In this document: in pieces, positions 1 to 8,077 of the stretch
Layout: the number at the start of each line of letters is the position of its first letter
Position numbering within the stretch: the stretch's first letter is position 1
Source: Lysobacterales bacterium
GTDB lineage: Bacteria; Pseudomonadota; Gammaproteobacteria; Xanthomonadales; Xanthomonadaceae
Direction of reading: 5' to 3'
DNA length: 14,906 bases
Assembly: GCA_015655035.1 (NCBI GenBank)
Contig: JAATFS010000500.1
Coordinates: 1-14,906, forward strand
Notes under the pieces: generated by a model
The model's database searches: none
What the model saw: the letters and a program-made list of their open reading frames with translations, nothing else
What the model was told of the DNA's origin: nothing
Program-made: the position numbers and the translations under genes

Positions 1-39
1 AGCGAGCAGCAAGTGCTCGCATTGATCGCCGGGACGTGA
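1..39 (+). CDS. C-terminal end of an upstream gene, probably the sugar ABC transporter ATP-binding subunit (YtfR-like)
   Basis: Only twelve codons and a TGA are inside the window (SEQQVLALIAGT). The peptide is too short to identify by itself. The assignment is inferred from gene order: in E. coli the furanose importer genes run ytfQ-ytfR-ytfT-yjfF, and the next two genes here are clear YtfT and YjfF relatives, so the ATPase is expected just before them. The frame stays open to the window edge, and the stop lies 7 bases before the next start with a GAGG between, as in a tight operon. Confidence 0.5.
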   Translation, partial: SEQQVLALIAGT

Positions 40-46
40 GGCAACC

Positions 47-1147
47 ATGGCGGAAACGATGATCGACAAACACACTTCACTACCACGTGCACCGTCGCCC
101 GACGCACCATCGCCGCTGCGTCGCTGGCTGTCCCAGCCCTTGCTGTGGCCGGTGCTGACGCTGGCGCTGCTGTTGATTGGCAATGGCGTATTCAACCCAG
201 GCTTCCTGTCGCTGCAATGGCGCGACGGCCACCTGTACGGCAACCTGATCGATATCGGCAATCGCGCCGCGCCGCTGGCGCTGGTGGCATTGGGCATGAC
301 CGGTGTGATCGCTGTGCGTGGCCTTGATATCTCGGTGGGCGCGGTGCTGGCCATCGCCGCCACCGTCGCGGCATGGACCCTGGGTCGCGCGCAGTCCGCA
401 GGCCTGGCGGACCATAGCCTGTGGCCGCTGCTGCTGGCGGTGGCCGCCGCGCTGGTCGCCGCGGCTGTGTGCGGCCTGTGGAACGGCGTGCTGGTGGTCA
501 AGCTCGGGATGCAGCCGATCATCGCCACGCTGATCCTGATGGTGGCCGGGCGCGGCCTGGCGCAGCTGATCAGCGGCGGGCAGATCCTGACCTTGTACTA
601 CCCGCCGTATGCATTCCTGGGCAATGGCTTCGTGCTGGGCCTGCCATTCTCGCTGCTGGTGGTCGCGGTGGTATTCGTGGTGCTGCATCTGCTGCTGGAG
701 CGCACCGCGCTGGGCCTGTTCGTGCGTGCAATCGGCCACAACCCGCTGGCCGCGCACGTGGCCGGCGTGCGTGCACGGCGTATCACGCTGGGGCTTTACG
801 TGTTCTGCGCCTTCACCGCCGGCATGGCCGGATTGCTGGTCAGTTCCAACGTCAACAGCGCCGACGCCAACAACGCCGGCCAGTTGCTGGAACTGGACGC
901 GATCCTGGCCGTGGCATTGGGCGGCAGCCTGCTCGGCGGTGGCCGCTTCAGCCTCGCAGGCAGCCTGTTCGGCGCGCTGATCATCCAGACCCTCACCTCC
1001 ACCATCTATGCCATCGGGGTGCCGCCGCAGGTCAACCTGGTGGTCAAGGCGGTGCTGGTGTTCGCGGTGATGCTGTTGCAATCGCCGGAATTCCGCGCCC
1101 GCGTGCGCACGCTGGCGGTGCGCCCACGCGCGGAGCCGGGCGCATGA
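47..1147 (+). CDS. ytfT: Sugar (furanose) ABC transporter permease, YtfT-like
   Basis: This is an inner-membrane permease of the BPD_transp_2/RbsC family, 366 aa with many hydrophobic segments; the first is at about residues 31-48 after a polar, proline-rich N-terminus. Stretches recalled from E. coli YtfT are visible: NRAAPLALVALGMT, LDISVGAV, ILMVAGRGLAQLI, and near the C-terminus ADANNAGQLLELDAILAV followed by a glycine-rich GG-SLLGGGRF. YtfQRT-YjfF imports galactofuranose in E. coli. With arabinofuranosidases in the same operon, L-arabinofuranose or arabinose is the more likely cargo here, which is inference. The start at 47 has GAGG five bases upstream; an in-frame ATG at 59 is possible. 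The stop overlaps the next start by ATGA, so the two permeases are probably translated together as a heterodimer. Confidence 0.9.
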   Translation: MAETMIDKHTSLPRAPSPDAPSPLRRWLSQPLLWPVLTLALLLIGNGVFNPGFLSLQWRDGHLYGNLIDIGNRAAPLALVALGMTGVIAVRGLDISVGAVLAIAATVAAWTLGRAQSAGLADHSLWPLLLAVAAALVAAAVCGLWNGVLVVKLGMQPIIATLILMVAGRGLAQLISGGQILTLYYPPYAFLGNGFVLGLPFSLLVVAVVFVVLHLLLERTALGLFVRAIGHNPLAAHVAGVRARRITLGLYVFCAFTAGMAGLLVSSNVNSADANNAGQLLELDAILAVALGGSLLGGGRFSLAGSLFGALIIQTLTSTIYAIGVPPQVNLVVKAVLVFAVMLLQSPEFRARVRTLAVRPRAEPGA

Positions 1148-2154
1148 GCGCGGTCGTCGCCGTCGGCGGTGTGCGCAAGCTCGGGCGCGATCCCCGGGTC
1201 GTCGCCTTGATGGTGACGATAGGCTTGTTCGTGGCCATGGCCGGTGCCGGAGGCGTGCTCTACGACGGTTTCCTGTCGCCCCAGGTATTCCTCAATCTTC
1301 TGATCGACAACGCCTTCCTTTGCATCGTCGCGGTCGGCATGACCTTCGTCATCCTTGCCGGCGGCATCGATCTGTCGGTGGGTGCCGTGGTGGCATTCAC
1401 CACGGTGCTGTCGGCAGCGCTGGTACAGCACCATGGCTGGCATCCGCTGGCCGCGATCGGCTTGGTGCTCGCCCTCGGCACCGGCTTCGGCGCACTGATG
1501 GGCACCATGATCCAGCGCTACCGCTTGCAGCCGTTCGTGGTCACGCTGGCAGGGATGTTCCTGGCGCGCGGGGTGGCCACGCTGATAAGCGTAGATTCGA
1601 TCGATATCGACCACCCGTTCTATACCGCCATCGCCTACCTGCGCATCCCGCTGGGCGGTGGCGCCACGCTGTCGGTGGGCGCGGTGATCGCGCTGTTAGT
1701 GGTGGTTGCCGGCGCGGTGTTGGCGGGCGCCACGCGCTTTGGCCGCAGCGTGTATGCGATCGGCGGCAGCGAATCCTCCGCGCTGCTGATGGGCCTGCCG
1801 GTGGCCTCCACAGTAATCCGGGTCTACGCGCTGAGCGGCTTCTGCGCGGCGCTGGCCGGCGTGGTCTATACGTTCTACATGCTGTCCGGCTACAGCCTGC
1901 ATGCAAGCGGCTTGGAACTGGATGCAATCGCCGCAGTGGTGATCGGCGGCACCTTGTTGGTCGGTGGTAGCGGCTACGTGCTGGGCACCCTGGTCGGAGT
2001 ACTGATCCTGGGCCTGATCCAGACCGCAATCGCCTTCGACGGCAACCTCAGCTCCTGGTGGACGCGTATCGCCATTGGCGTGCTGTTGCTGCTGTTCTGT
2101 CTACTGCAACGGCTGCTGGCGCGCCGCGGCGGCAAACGCGGGGAGGCCGCATGA
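1144..2154 (+). CDS. yjfF: Sugar (furanose) ABC transporter permease, YjfF-like
   Basis: This 336 aa protein is the second permease of the importer. It matches E. coli YjfF (about 331 aa) closely over long blocks: IDNAFLCIVAVGMTFVILAG, GIDLSVGAVVAF, RFGRSVYAIGG, ELDAIAAVVIGGTLLVGGSG and the end segment AFDGNLSSWWTRIAIGVLLL. The ATG at 1144 overlaps the ytfT stop (ATGA). The same frame is open further upstream into ytfT, but that part has no family similarity and is antiparalleled by the real ytfT frame, so it is not used. The stop overlaps the start of the glycosidase gene, again by ATGA, tying import and hydrolysis into one transcript. The likely partner is the ATPase whose tail is at the window start; the periplasmic binding protein must be farther upstream. 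Confidence 0.92.
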   Translation: MSAVVAVGGVRKLGRDPRVVALMVTIGLFVAMAGAGGVLYDGFLSPQVFLNLLIDNAFLCIVAVGMTFVILAGGIDLSVGAVVAFTTVLSAALVQHHGWHPLAAIGLVLALGTGFGALMGTMIQRYRLQPFVVTLAGMFLARGVATLISVDSIDIDHPFYTAIAYLRIPLGGGATLSVGAVIALLVVVAGAVLAGATRFGRSVYAIGGSESSALLMGLPVASTVIRVYALSGFCAALAGVVYTFYMLSGYSLHASGLELDAIAAVVIGGTLLVGGSGYVLGTLVGVLILGLIQTAIAFDGNLSSWWTRIAIGVLLLLFCLLQRLLARRGGKRGEAA

Positions 2155-4067
2155 CGACTCGGCGAGATTTTCTCAAGCACAGCGGTGCCGCCGCTGCTGC
2201 CCTCGGCATGGCACCGGCGGCTGCGCAGGTGCGGCCACCGCCGGCACGCGCCGTGATCGGCGAAGCGGTCGCGCCGGTCGAGCGTGCTTTTGCACTGGAC
2301 CAGGTGGAGCTGCTCGACGGCCCGTTCCGGCAGGCACGCGACCGCGACCGCCGTTATTTGATGTCCATTCCCAACGATCGGCTGCTACATTGCTTCCGCA
2401 TCACCGCCGGCCTGCCATCGACGGTTGCGCCACTGGGCGGCTGGGAGTCGCCGCATTGCGAACTGCGTGGCCACTTCGCCGGCGGCCACTATCTGTCGGC
2501 GTGCGCGCTGTTGTACGCCTCCACCGGCGATGAGGCCGTACGCCAGAAGGCCGATGCGCTGGTCGCCGGGCTGGCGCGCTGCCAACGTGCCGATGGCTAC
2601 CTGGGCGCCTATCCGGTCAGCTTCTACGAGCGCCTGGGCCGTGGTGAAGAGGTATGGGTGCCGCTCTACACTGCGCACAAGCTGCTGGCCGGGCAACTGG
2701 ACATGGCGCGTCTGTGTGGCAATGCGCAGGCGCTGCAAGTGGCTACGCGCTTCGCCGACTGGCTGGGTGCGTGGATCGACAGCTTCGACGACACGCAATG
2801 GCAACGCATCCTCACCGTGGAGTTCGGTGCCGTGCACGAGTCGTTGTGGGAGCTGTACCGGCTCGGCGGCGATACGCGCTACCGGCGCTGGGCGTTGCGC
2901 TTCGAACAGGCCTCGCTGCTGGATCCACTGGCCGACGGGCGCGATGCCCTGGACGACCTGCACGCCAACACTCAGATCCCCAAGATCGTCGCCGCCGCGC
3001 GCGCTTATGAAATCGAAGGCGATACCCGCCAGCGCCGCATCGCCGAGTCCTTCTGGAGCATCGTCACCCAGCACCACGCCTACGCCACCGGCGGCGTCAG
3101 CGACTATGAACGCTTCGGTCGTCCCGACCACCTGGCCGGGCGCCTGAGCGGGCATAGCCACGAGTGCTGTTGCAGCTACAACCTGCTCAAGCTCACCCGC
3201 CACCTGTACGGCTGGCAGCCGCAGGCCGCATTGATGGATTACTACGAGCGCGTACTCTTCAACGCGCGCCTGGGCACCCAGGACGAGGCCGGCATGATGA
3301 TGTACTTCGTGCCGATGGACGCCGGCTACTGGAAGCTGTTCAACACCCCGTTCGACTCGTTCTGGTGCTGCACCGGCACCGGTGCCGAGGAATTCGCCAA
3401 GAGCCAGGACAGCATCTACTTCCACGACGATGCCGGCCTGAGCGTCAACCTCTACATCGCCTCGCGCCTGCACTGGCCCGAGCAGGGCTTGCGCCTGACC
3501 CAGCAAACCCGTTTCCCGGACGAGCAGGGCAGCACCCTGGTATTGGAACTCGCACAGCCGCGCGAATTCGACCTGCGCCTGCGCATTCCCGGCTGGGTGC
3601 AACCGGGCTGGCAGGTGGCGGTCAACGGCCAGCCACAGACCACCACGGCAACCCCGGGCAGCTATCTGCGGCTGCGCCGGCGCTGGGCAGACGGCGACCG
3701 CGTGACGCTGCGCCTGCCGATGGCGCTGCAAGCCGCGCCACTGCCCGACGAACCCAGCCTGCAAGCCATGCGCTACGGCCCCCTGGTGCTGGCGGTACGC
3801 ATGGGCACCGACGGCATCGCGCCCGAGCAACTGCACGTCTCCGACCAGCGTCCCTCGTTGAACCACATCGTGGGCCGTGCGCTACCCAGCGTCTATTTCG
3901 CACCCAACCAGTCTTGGGTAACACCGCAGGACGAGGCCAGGTTGCAGTTTTCCGCCGAAGGCATCGATGGTTCGCTGGCGCTGATACCGCTCAACCGCAT
4001 CGTCCACGAACGCTATGCCGTCTACTGCCGGGTGCGGCCGCAATGGGAGAAGAACCCGCAATTCTAG
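2151..4067 (+). CDS. Tat-exported beta-L-arabinofuranosidase, DUF1680 family (GH127/GH146 type)
   Basis: Predicted to release beta-linked L-arabinofuranose, as found on hydroxyproline-rich plant glycoproteins and some pectic side chains. The 638 aa protein begins with a twin-arginine leader (TRRDFLK, residues 3-9) and a hydrophobic alanine stretch, with a plausible cleavage after A25, so it should be folded before export to the periplasm. In Bifidobacterium HypBA1 a zinc-bound cysteine is the nucleophile (C417), with E338, C340 and C418 as ligands and E322 as acid/base. Here E320, E338, C340, C406 and C407 fall in the same order (SDYERFG; HECCCSYNLLKLT; FWCCTGTGAEEF). The SYNLLKLT and CCTGTG context looks closer to GH146 than GH127, judged from memory of the families. 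The ATG at 2151 overlaps the yjfF stop; a longer frame upstream would lose the Tat leader. Confidence 0.88.
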   Translation: MTTRRDFLKHSGAAAAALGMAPAAAQVRPPPARAVIGEAVAPVERAFALDQVELLDGPFRQARDRDRRYLMSIPNDRLLHCFRITAGLPSTVAPLGGWESPHCELRGHFAGGHYLSACALLYASTGDEAVRQKADALVAGLARCQRADGYLGAYPVSFYERLGRGEEVWVPLYTAHKLLAGQLDMARLCGNAQALQVATRFADWLGAWIDSFDDTQWQRILTVEFGAVHESLWELYRLGGDTRYRRWALRFEQASLLDPLADGRDALDDLHANTQIPKIVAAARAYEIEGDTRQRRIAESFWSIVTQHHAYATGGVSDYERFGRPDHLAGRLSGHSHECCCSYNLLKLTRHLYGWQPQAALMDYYERVLFNARLGTQDEAGMMMYFVPMDAGYWKLFNTPFDSFWCCTGTGAEEFAKSQDSIYFHDDAGLSVNLYIASRLHWPEQGLRLTQQTRFPDEQGSTLVLELAQPREFDLRLRIPGWVQPGWQVAVNGQPQTTTATPGSYLRLRRRWADGDRVTLRLPMALQAAPLPDEPSLQAMRYGPLVLAVRMGTDGIAPEQLHVSDQRPSLNHIVGRALPSVYFAPNQSWVTPQDEARLQFSAEGIDGSLALIPLNRIVHERYAVYCRVRPQWEKNPQF

Positions 4068-4070
4068 AGC

Positions 4071-4110
4071 GCCGCCTTGCCTATCGATAAGCCATCGCCG
4101 GCAGGGCGGT
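4071..4110 (+). promoter_or_regulatory. Intercistronic stem-loop between the DUF1680 glycosidase and symporter genes
   Basis: Arms at 4071-4081 and 4100-4110 form an 11-bp stem with two G-U pairs and an 18-base loop, starting three bases after the glycosidase stop. No U-run follows; the next stretch is CCAATCATTT, then the GAGGAGG ribosome site at 4133-4139. A partial attenuator, an RNA-processing or 3'-end stabilising element would all fit. It sits in the only non-overlapping junction among the glycosidase-symporter-GH43 genes. Confidence 0.4.
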
Positions 4111-4143
4111 CCAATCATTTGCGTGCGCTTTTGAGGAGGGGCC

Positions 4144-5553
4144 ATGCACACTCACAAACTGACCATCGTCGAGAAACTCGGCTATGGCGCCGGCGACATG
4201 GCCGTCAACGTCGTGATCTCGTCGATGATGCTGATCATCACGTTCTTCTACACCGACGTATACGGCCTCAAGCCGCAGGATGTCGCGTTGCTGTTCATCG
4301 CAGTGCGCTTGATCGATGCCTTCGCCGACCCGCTGATGGGCATGTTCACCGATCGCCACACCACGCGCTGGGGCCGCTACCGCCCGTACTTCCTGGTCAT
4401 GGCCGTGCCGTTCGGGATATCGGTGTTCCTGACCTTCACCACGCCGGACCTGAGCTACAACCTCAAGCTGGCCTGGGCCTATGCCACCTACCTGCTGGTG
4501 ATGCTGATCTTTACGGCGGTCACCATCCCCTACATTTCGCTGATCGGCGTGCTTACCGCCGATCCCAAGGAGCGGCTGTCGGCCAACGGCTACCGGTTGT
4601 TCTTCGCCAAGGTGGCCGCCTTCCTGGTCACCATCGTGGTGCCGCAACTGGCGGTGGCGTGGGGCGGCGGCAACCTTGCCGCCGGCTACAAGTGGGCAAT
4701 GGGCCTGATGGGCCTGATGGCCACCGTACTGTTCCTGTTCTGCTTTGCCACCACCAACGAACGCATCCAGCACCAGGTCGAGCGCAAGCCGGTGCGCGAA
4801 CAACTTCGCCTGCTGCTGCGCAACGACCAATGGCTGGTGCTTTGCGCGGTGTGCGTGGTCGGCACCATCGGCTACGTGATCCGCGGCTCGGTGGCCGCGT
4901 ATTACGCCAAGTACTACCTCGGGGGCGATGCCGCGCTGATGTCCGCGTTCATGGCTACCGGCGTGGTCGCCGCGATCCTGGCAATGGTCGCCTCCACCTG
5001 GATCACCAAGAGCTACTGCAAGGTCAAGCTGTTCCGCTACAGCCAGCTGGCGGTGGGCGTACTCAGCGCCATCATGTATATCGCCGTTCAGCCGGGCGAT
5101 ACCGTGCTGGCGTTCGTGCTGTATTTCCTGGTCTGTTTCGTAGTCGACCTGCACGCGCCGGTGTTCTGGTCGGCCATTGCCGAAGCGGTGGACTACGGCC
5201 ACGCCCGTAGCGGCAAGCGCGTGGCCGGGCTGGCCTTTGGCGGCATCTCGTTCTGCCAGAAGGCGGGCATGGGCATTGCCGGCGCCATCGTCGGCTGGCT
5301 GCTGGCGGGGTTCCACTACGTACCCGACCAGGTGCAGAGCGCCTTCACCCTGCACGGCATCGCGTTGATGCTGACCCTGATCCCGGGCCTGTTCCATATG
5401 CTGATGGGCGGGCTGATGTTCTGGTATCGCGTCACCGATGACTATTACCGCCAGATCAAGGCCCAGATCATCGCCGATGCAGATACCGCCGCCACGCCGT
5501 CCCGCCGCGACGACGGCTTCACCGCCCGCACCACCACGGAATGCCCGACATGA
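4144..5553 (+). CDS. GPH-family (MelB/XylP-like) sugar:cation symporter, probably for arabino-oligosaccharides
   Basis: This 469 aa inner-membrane transporter of the major facilitator superfamily has about twelve hydrophobic segments. The GPH signature is clear near the N-terminus: EKLGYGAGDMAVN, then RLIDAFADPLMG followed by a cytoplasmic loop RHTTRWGRYRP. D58 and D62 correspond to the cation-binding aspartates of MelB (D55, D59). The C-terminal tail from about residue 440 is polar. The start follows an excellent GAGGAGG four bases upstream, unlike the coupled genes around it, suggesting independent and strong initiation. The stop overlaps the start of a leaderless GH43 gene, so imported oligosaccharides would meet a cytoplasmic arabinofuranosidase. 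Substrate is inferred from neighbours only; xylosides or other pentosides are possible. Confidence 0.88.
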   Translation: MHTHKLTIVEKLGYGAGDMAVNVVISSMMLIITFFYTDVYGLKPQDVALLFIAVRLIDAFADPLMGMFTDRHTTRWGRYRPYFLVMAVPFGISVFLTFTTPDLSYNLKLAWAYATYLLVMLIFTAVTIPYISLIGVLTADPKERLSANGYRLFFAKVAAFLVTIVVPQLAVAWGGGNLAAGYKWAMGLMGLMATVLFLFCFATTNERIQHQVERKPVREQLRLLLRNDQWLVLCAVCVVGTIGYVIRGSVAAYYAKYYLGGDAALMSAFMATGVVAAILAMVASTWITKSYCKVKLFRYSQLAVGVLSAIMYIAVQPGDTVLAFVLYFLVCFVVDLHAPVFWSAIAEAVDYGHARSGKRVAGLAFGGISFCQKAGMGIAGAIVGWLLAGFHYVPDQVQSAFTLHGIALMLTLIPGLFHMLMGGLMFWYRVTDDYYRQIKAQIIADADTAATPSRRDDGFTARTTTECPT

Positions 5554-6515
5554 GCCTGACCAACCCCTTCATCCTCAATCGCGCCGATCCGTTCGTGCTG
5601 CGCCGCAACGACTACTACCACTTCACCGCCTCGGTACCCGAATACGACCGCATCGTGCTGCGCCGCGCCGCCACCCTGTCCGCACTGCCCACGGCCGAGG
5701 AAAAAGTGCTGTGGCGCGCACCGGCCAGCGGCCCGGTCAGCCAATTGATATGGGCGCCCGAACTGCACCATGGCGGCGATGCCTGGTACGTGTATTTCGC
5801 CGCCGCACCCTCGCGCGAGATCAAGCACAACCTGTTCCAGCACCGCATGTACGCACTCCGCAATCCAGCCGATAACCCGATGGAAGGCGACTGGTCGCTG
5901 GCCGGGCAAGTGGACAGTGGCATCGATGCCTTCTGCCTGGATGCCACCACTTTTGCCCATCGCGGCCAACGCTATTATCTGTGGGCGCAAAAGCACCCGG
6001 ACATCCCCGGCAATTCCAACCTCTACCTCGCCCCGCTGGCCACGCCCATGCGCCTGGGCGGCGCGCCGGTGTTGCTGGCCAAGCCGGAACATGACTGGGA
6101 AGTACAGGGCTTTGCCGTCAACGAAGGTCCGGCCGTGCTGATCCGCAACGGCAAGGTCTTCGTCACCTATTCGGCCAGTGCCACCGACGAACGCTATGCC
6201 ATGGGCCTGCTCTGGGCCGATGCCGACGCCGACCTGCTGGAACCGGGCAACTGGCATAAATCGCCTGCGCCCGTGTTCGTCAGTGATCCCGAGCGCAGCG
6301 TGTTCGGCCCTGGCCACAACAGCTTCACCACCAGCGAAGACGGCGCCACCGACCTGATGGTCTATCACGCCCGCAACTATCGTGAAATCGAAGGCGACCC
6401 GCTGTGGAATCCCGACCGCCATGCCTGCATCCAGCCGCTGCACTGGGATGCCCAGGGCATGCCGGTATTCGGCCGTCCGCAGCGTGACGTCACGCTGGCC
6501 GGGGAGGGCGCATGA
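5550..6515 (+). CDS. Cytoplasmic GH43 exo-acting alpha-L-arabinofuranosidase (GH43_26-like)
   Basis: A five-bladed beta-propeller glycosidase expected to remove arabinose units from alpha-1,5-arabino-oligosaccharides. The GH43 triad is visible: base D13 (NRADPF), pKa-tuning D131 (CLDATTF) and acid E192 (NEGPAV), plus the metal/active-site histidine H256 in FGPGHNSF. The 321 aa length is that of a bare catalytic domain, with no binding module. There is no signal peptide, so it should act inside the cell on what the symporter imports. The ATG at 5550 is chosen because it overlaps the symporter stop (ATGA) and has GGA nine bases upstream; an ATG at 5541 would place that GGA right against the start. 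The subfamily is a judgement by eye; beta-xylosidase activity is less likely in this context. Confidence 0.82.
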   Translation: MSLTNPFILNRADPFVLRRNDYYHFTASVPEYDRIVLRRAATLSALPTAEEKVLWRAPASGPVSQLIWAPELHHGGDAWYVYFAAAPSREIKHNLFQHRMYALRNPADNPMEGDWSLAGQVDSGIDAFCLDATTFAHRGQRYYLWAQKHPDIPGNSNLYLAPLATPMRLGGAPVLLAKPEHDWEVQGFAVNEGPAVLIRNGKVFVTYSASATDERYAMGLLWADADADLLEPGNWHKSPAPVFVSDPERSVFGPGHNSFTTSEDGATDLMVYHARNYREIEGDPLWNPDRHACIQPLHWDAQGMPVFGRPQRDVTLAGEGA

Positions 6516-7582
6516 ACCCTCTTCACCGATGCTTGTCGGCGCTGCTCGTATTGCTGCCGCTGGCCATTACCAATGCCTTCGCCCAGCAGCCCAACGCCAA
6601 CGACGACATGATGCAGGCCCCGCCGGTGGCCACGCCCGGCAAGGGTTACTCCGCCGACGTGCTCGCCCACGACCCGGTGCTGATCCGCCAGGGCAAGACC
6701 TGGTACCTGTATATCACCGGCCCCGGCATCAGCGTCTACAGCTCGATCAACCTCAAGACCTGGAAGGCCGAGCCGCCGGTGTTCGCACAGGCACCTACCT
6801 GGGCCCGCGAGATCGTGCCCGATTTCAACGGCCACATATGGGCGCCAGACATCTCGTTGCACAACGGTGTCTACACCTTGTTCTACTCAGTCTCCACCGG
6901 CGGCAAGAACACCTCGGCGATCGGCGTGGCCACCAACACCACGCTCGATCCCACCGCACCGGGCTACCGCTGGCAGGACCACGGCATCGTGCTGCGCTCG
7001 GTACCGCAGCGCGACCTGTGGAACGCCATCGACCCCAACCTGGTCGAAGACGAGCAGGGCACGCCATGGCTGGCCTTCGGCTCGTTCTGGGGCGGCCTGA
7101 AGCTGGCTAGGCTCGCGCCCGACCGCCTGCGCCTGGCCGAACCGCAGCAATGGCACACCCTGGCCAAGCGCGAGCGCTCGGTGCTGGTTGACGACGCCGA
7201 GCCCGAGCCCGCCGCACTGGAAGCCCCGTTCGTCTTCAAGAAGGACGGCTGGTACTACCTGTTCCTGTCCTGGGACCACTGCTGCCGTGGCCTGAAAAGC
7301 GACTACCGCATCATGGCCGGCCGCGCACGCAGCCTGGCAGGCCCCTATTTGGATAAGCAGGGCAAGCGGCTAGATCAGGGCGGCGGCAGCGAAGTGCTGC
7401 ACGGCAGCGCACGCTGGGTCGGCCCGGGGCACAACAGCGCCTACACCTTCGACGGCAAGGATTACCTGGTCTTCCACGCCTACGACGGCAACGACAACGG
7501 CCGCCCCAAGCTCAAGGTGCTGCCGCTGCAGTGGGACGCGCAGCAGTGGCCGGTGGTGCAGGCGGGGGCGCTGGGGAAGTGA
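6512..7582 (+). CDS. Secreted GH43 arabinan endo-1,5-alpha-L-arabinanase (GH43_5-like)
   Basis: Cuts the alpha-1,5-arabinan backbone of pectin side chains. The 356 aa precursor has a Sec signal peptide with cleavage expected after AFA (residues 22-24). Catalytic residues of the family are in place: base D54 (AHDPVLI), D174 (NAIDPNL), acid E237 (LEAPFVF) and H307 (GPGHNSA). The arabinanase signature SWDHCCRG with a following SDYRI is present and is typical of endo-arabinanases rather than xylosidases. The start overlaps the stop of the previous GH43 gene by ATGA. The product probably stays in the periplasm or is released; no lipobox or binding module is seen. It is the last gene of the operon and meets minus-strand genes 24 bases beyond its stop, with no clear terminator between. 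Confidence 0.88.
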   Translation: MNPLHRCLSALLVLLPLAITNAFAQQPNANDDMMQAPPVATPGKGYSADVLAHDPVLIRQGKTWYLYITGPGISVYSSINLKTWKAEPPVFAQAPTWAREIVPDFNGHIWAPDISLHNGVYTLFYSVSTGGKNTSAIGVATNTTLDPTAPGYRWQDHGIVLRSVPQRDLWNAIDPNLVEDEQGTPWLAFGSFWGGLKLARLAPDRLRLAEPQQWHTLAKRERSVLVDDAEPEPAALEAPFVFKKDGWYYLFLSWDHCCRGLKSDYRIMAGRARSLAGPYLDKQGKRLDQGGGSEVLHGSARWVGPGHNSAYTFDGKDYLVFHAYDGNDNGRPKLKVLPLQWDAQQWPVVQAGALGK

Positions 7583-7606
7583 AGGAGGGGGGCAGACACG
7601 CAGCGC

Positions 7607-8077
7607 TTATTCATCCCGTGCCGACTTGGGAAGCGAATCGAAATTCGCCGCGATGTATTCCTGCACCTGCCACAGCAGCCCGGGTAAGAGCCGGCAGGCG
7701 GCGCGGGCCTCTTTCATGCCGTCGCTCTGATGCGCAGCGACATTCAACAGCTGGCTGATCGAATACGCCTGCAGCAGCGTCTCGTGCATGTCGCTGTCGA
7801 ATGACGGAAGGCTCCCCTGCGTTGCGATGAGCGCTGGCGGAGTGGTTCTGTCTTTGAGCTTCTGCTCGCCGATCTGGTCGAAGATCTCGCCGATCGCATT
7901 GGCCGCGTGATGGATGGCGCCGCCAAGCGCGGGCAGGCTGTGGGGATCCAGGTCGCGGACGCCGGTGGAAATGACATCGCCCTGGGCGGCGATCCATCCA
8001 AGCAGGCGGTCCACTTCGTCCACTTGGTCCATCGTGATGCCGAAGGTCGGTTTCCTTGAGGGCACGTCAGTGTTCAA
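7607..8077 (-). CDS. Small helical protein of unknown function, second gene of a coupled pair
   Basis: I do not recognise this 156 aa protein. It looks soluble and mostly alpha-helical, with no signal peptide, membrane segment or enzyme motif: an acidic N-terminal helix (DQVDEVDRLLGWIAAQ), a central amphipathic helix (ALGGAIHHAANAIGEIFDQ), and a C-terminal part rich in leucine and alanine. The TTG at 8077 is chosen because it overlaps the stop of the preceding minus-strand gene (TTGA) and follows GGGCGGGG with a good spacing; an ATG at 8032 would give a 141 aa product. The open frame extends upstream to 8257 but there it only antiparallels the partner gene's frame. Coupling to the gene before it suggests the two products work together. 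It ends tail-to-tail with the endo-arabinanase gene. Confidence 0.6.
   Translation of the reverse strand: MNTDVPSRKPTFGITMDQVDEVDRLLGWIAAQGDVISTGVRDLDPHSLPALGGAIHHAANAIGEIFDQIGEQKLKDRTTPPALIATQGSLPSFDSDMHETLLQAYSISQLLNVAAHQSDGMKEARAACRLLPGLLWQVQEYIAANFDSLPKSARDE

Noticed and set aside
421..1143. Upstream extension of the yjfF frame
   Set aside because: The added residues are low-complexity A/R/G text from the wrong frame of ytfT; family similarity starts at the ATG at 1144.
2385..3866. Long open frame antisense to the DUF1680 glycosidase gene; similar long antisense frames at 80-1081, 4081-5397, 5445-6443 (minus) and 11092-12285, 13667-14494 (plus)
   Set aside because: Their translations are rich in H, R, Q, A and G with no family motif, each lies opposite a gene with clear catalytic or membrane motifs, and such frames are usual in GC-rich DNA.
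7633..7648. Small hairpin GCGAAT-CGAA-ATTCGC as terminator for the convergent genes
   Set aside because: Only 6 bp, inside the coding region of the minus-strand gene, and no T-run on either strand.
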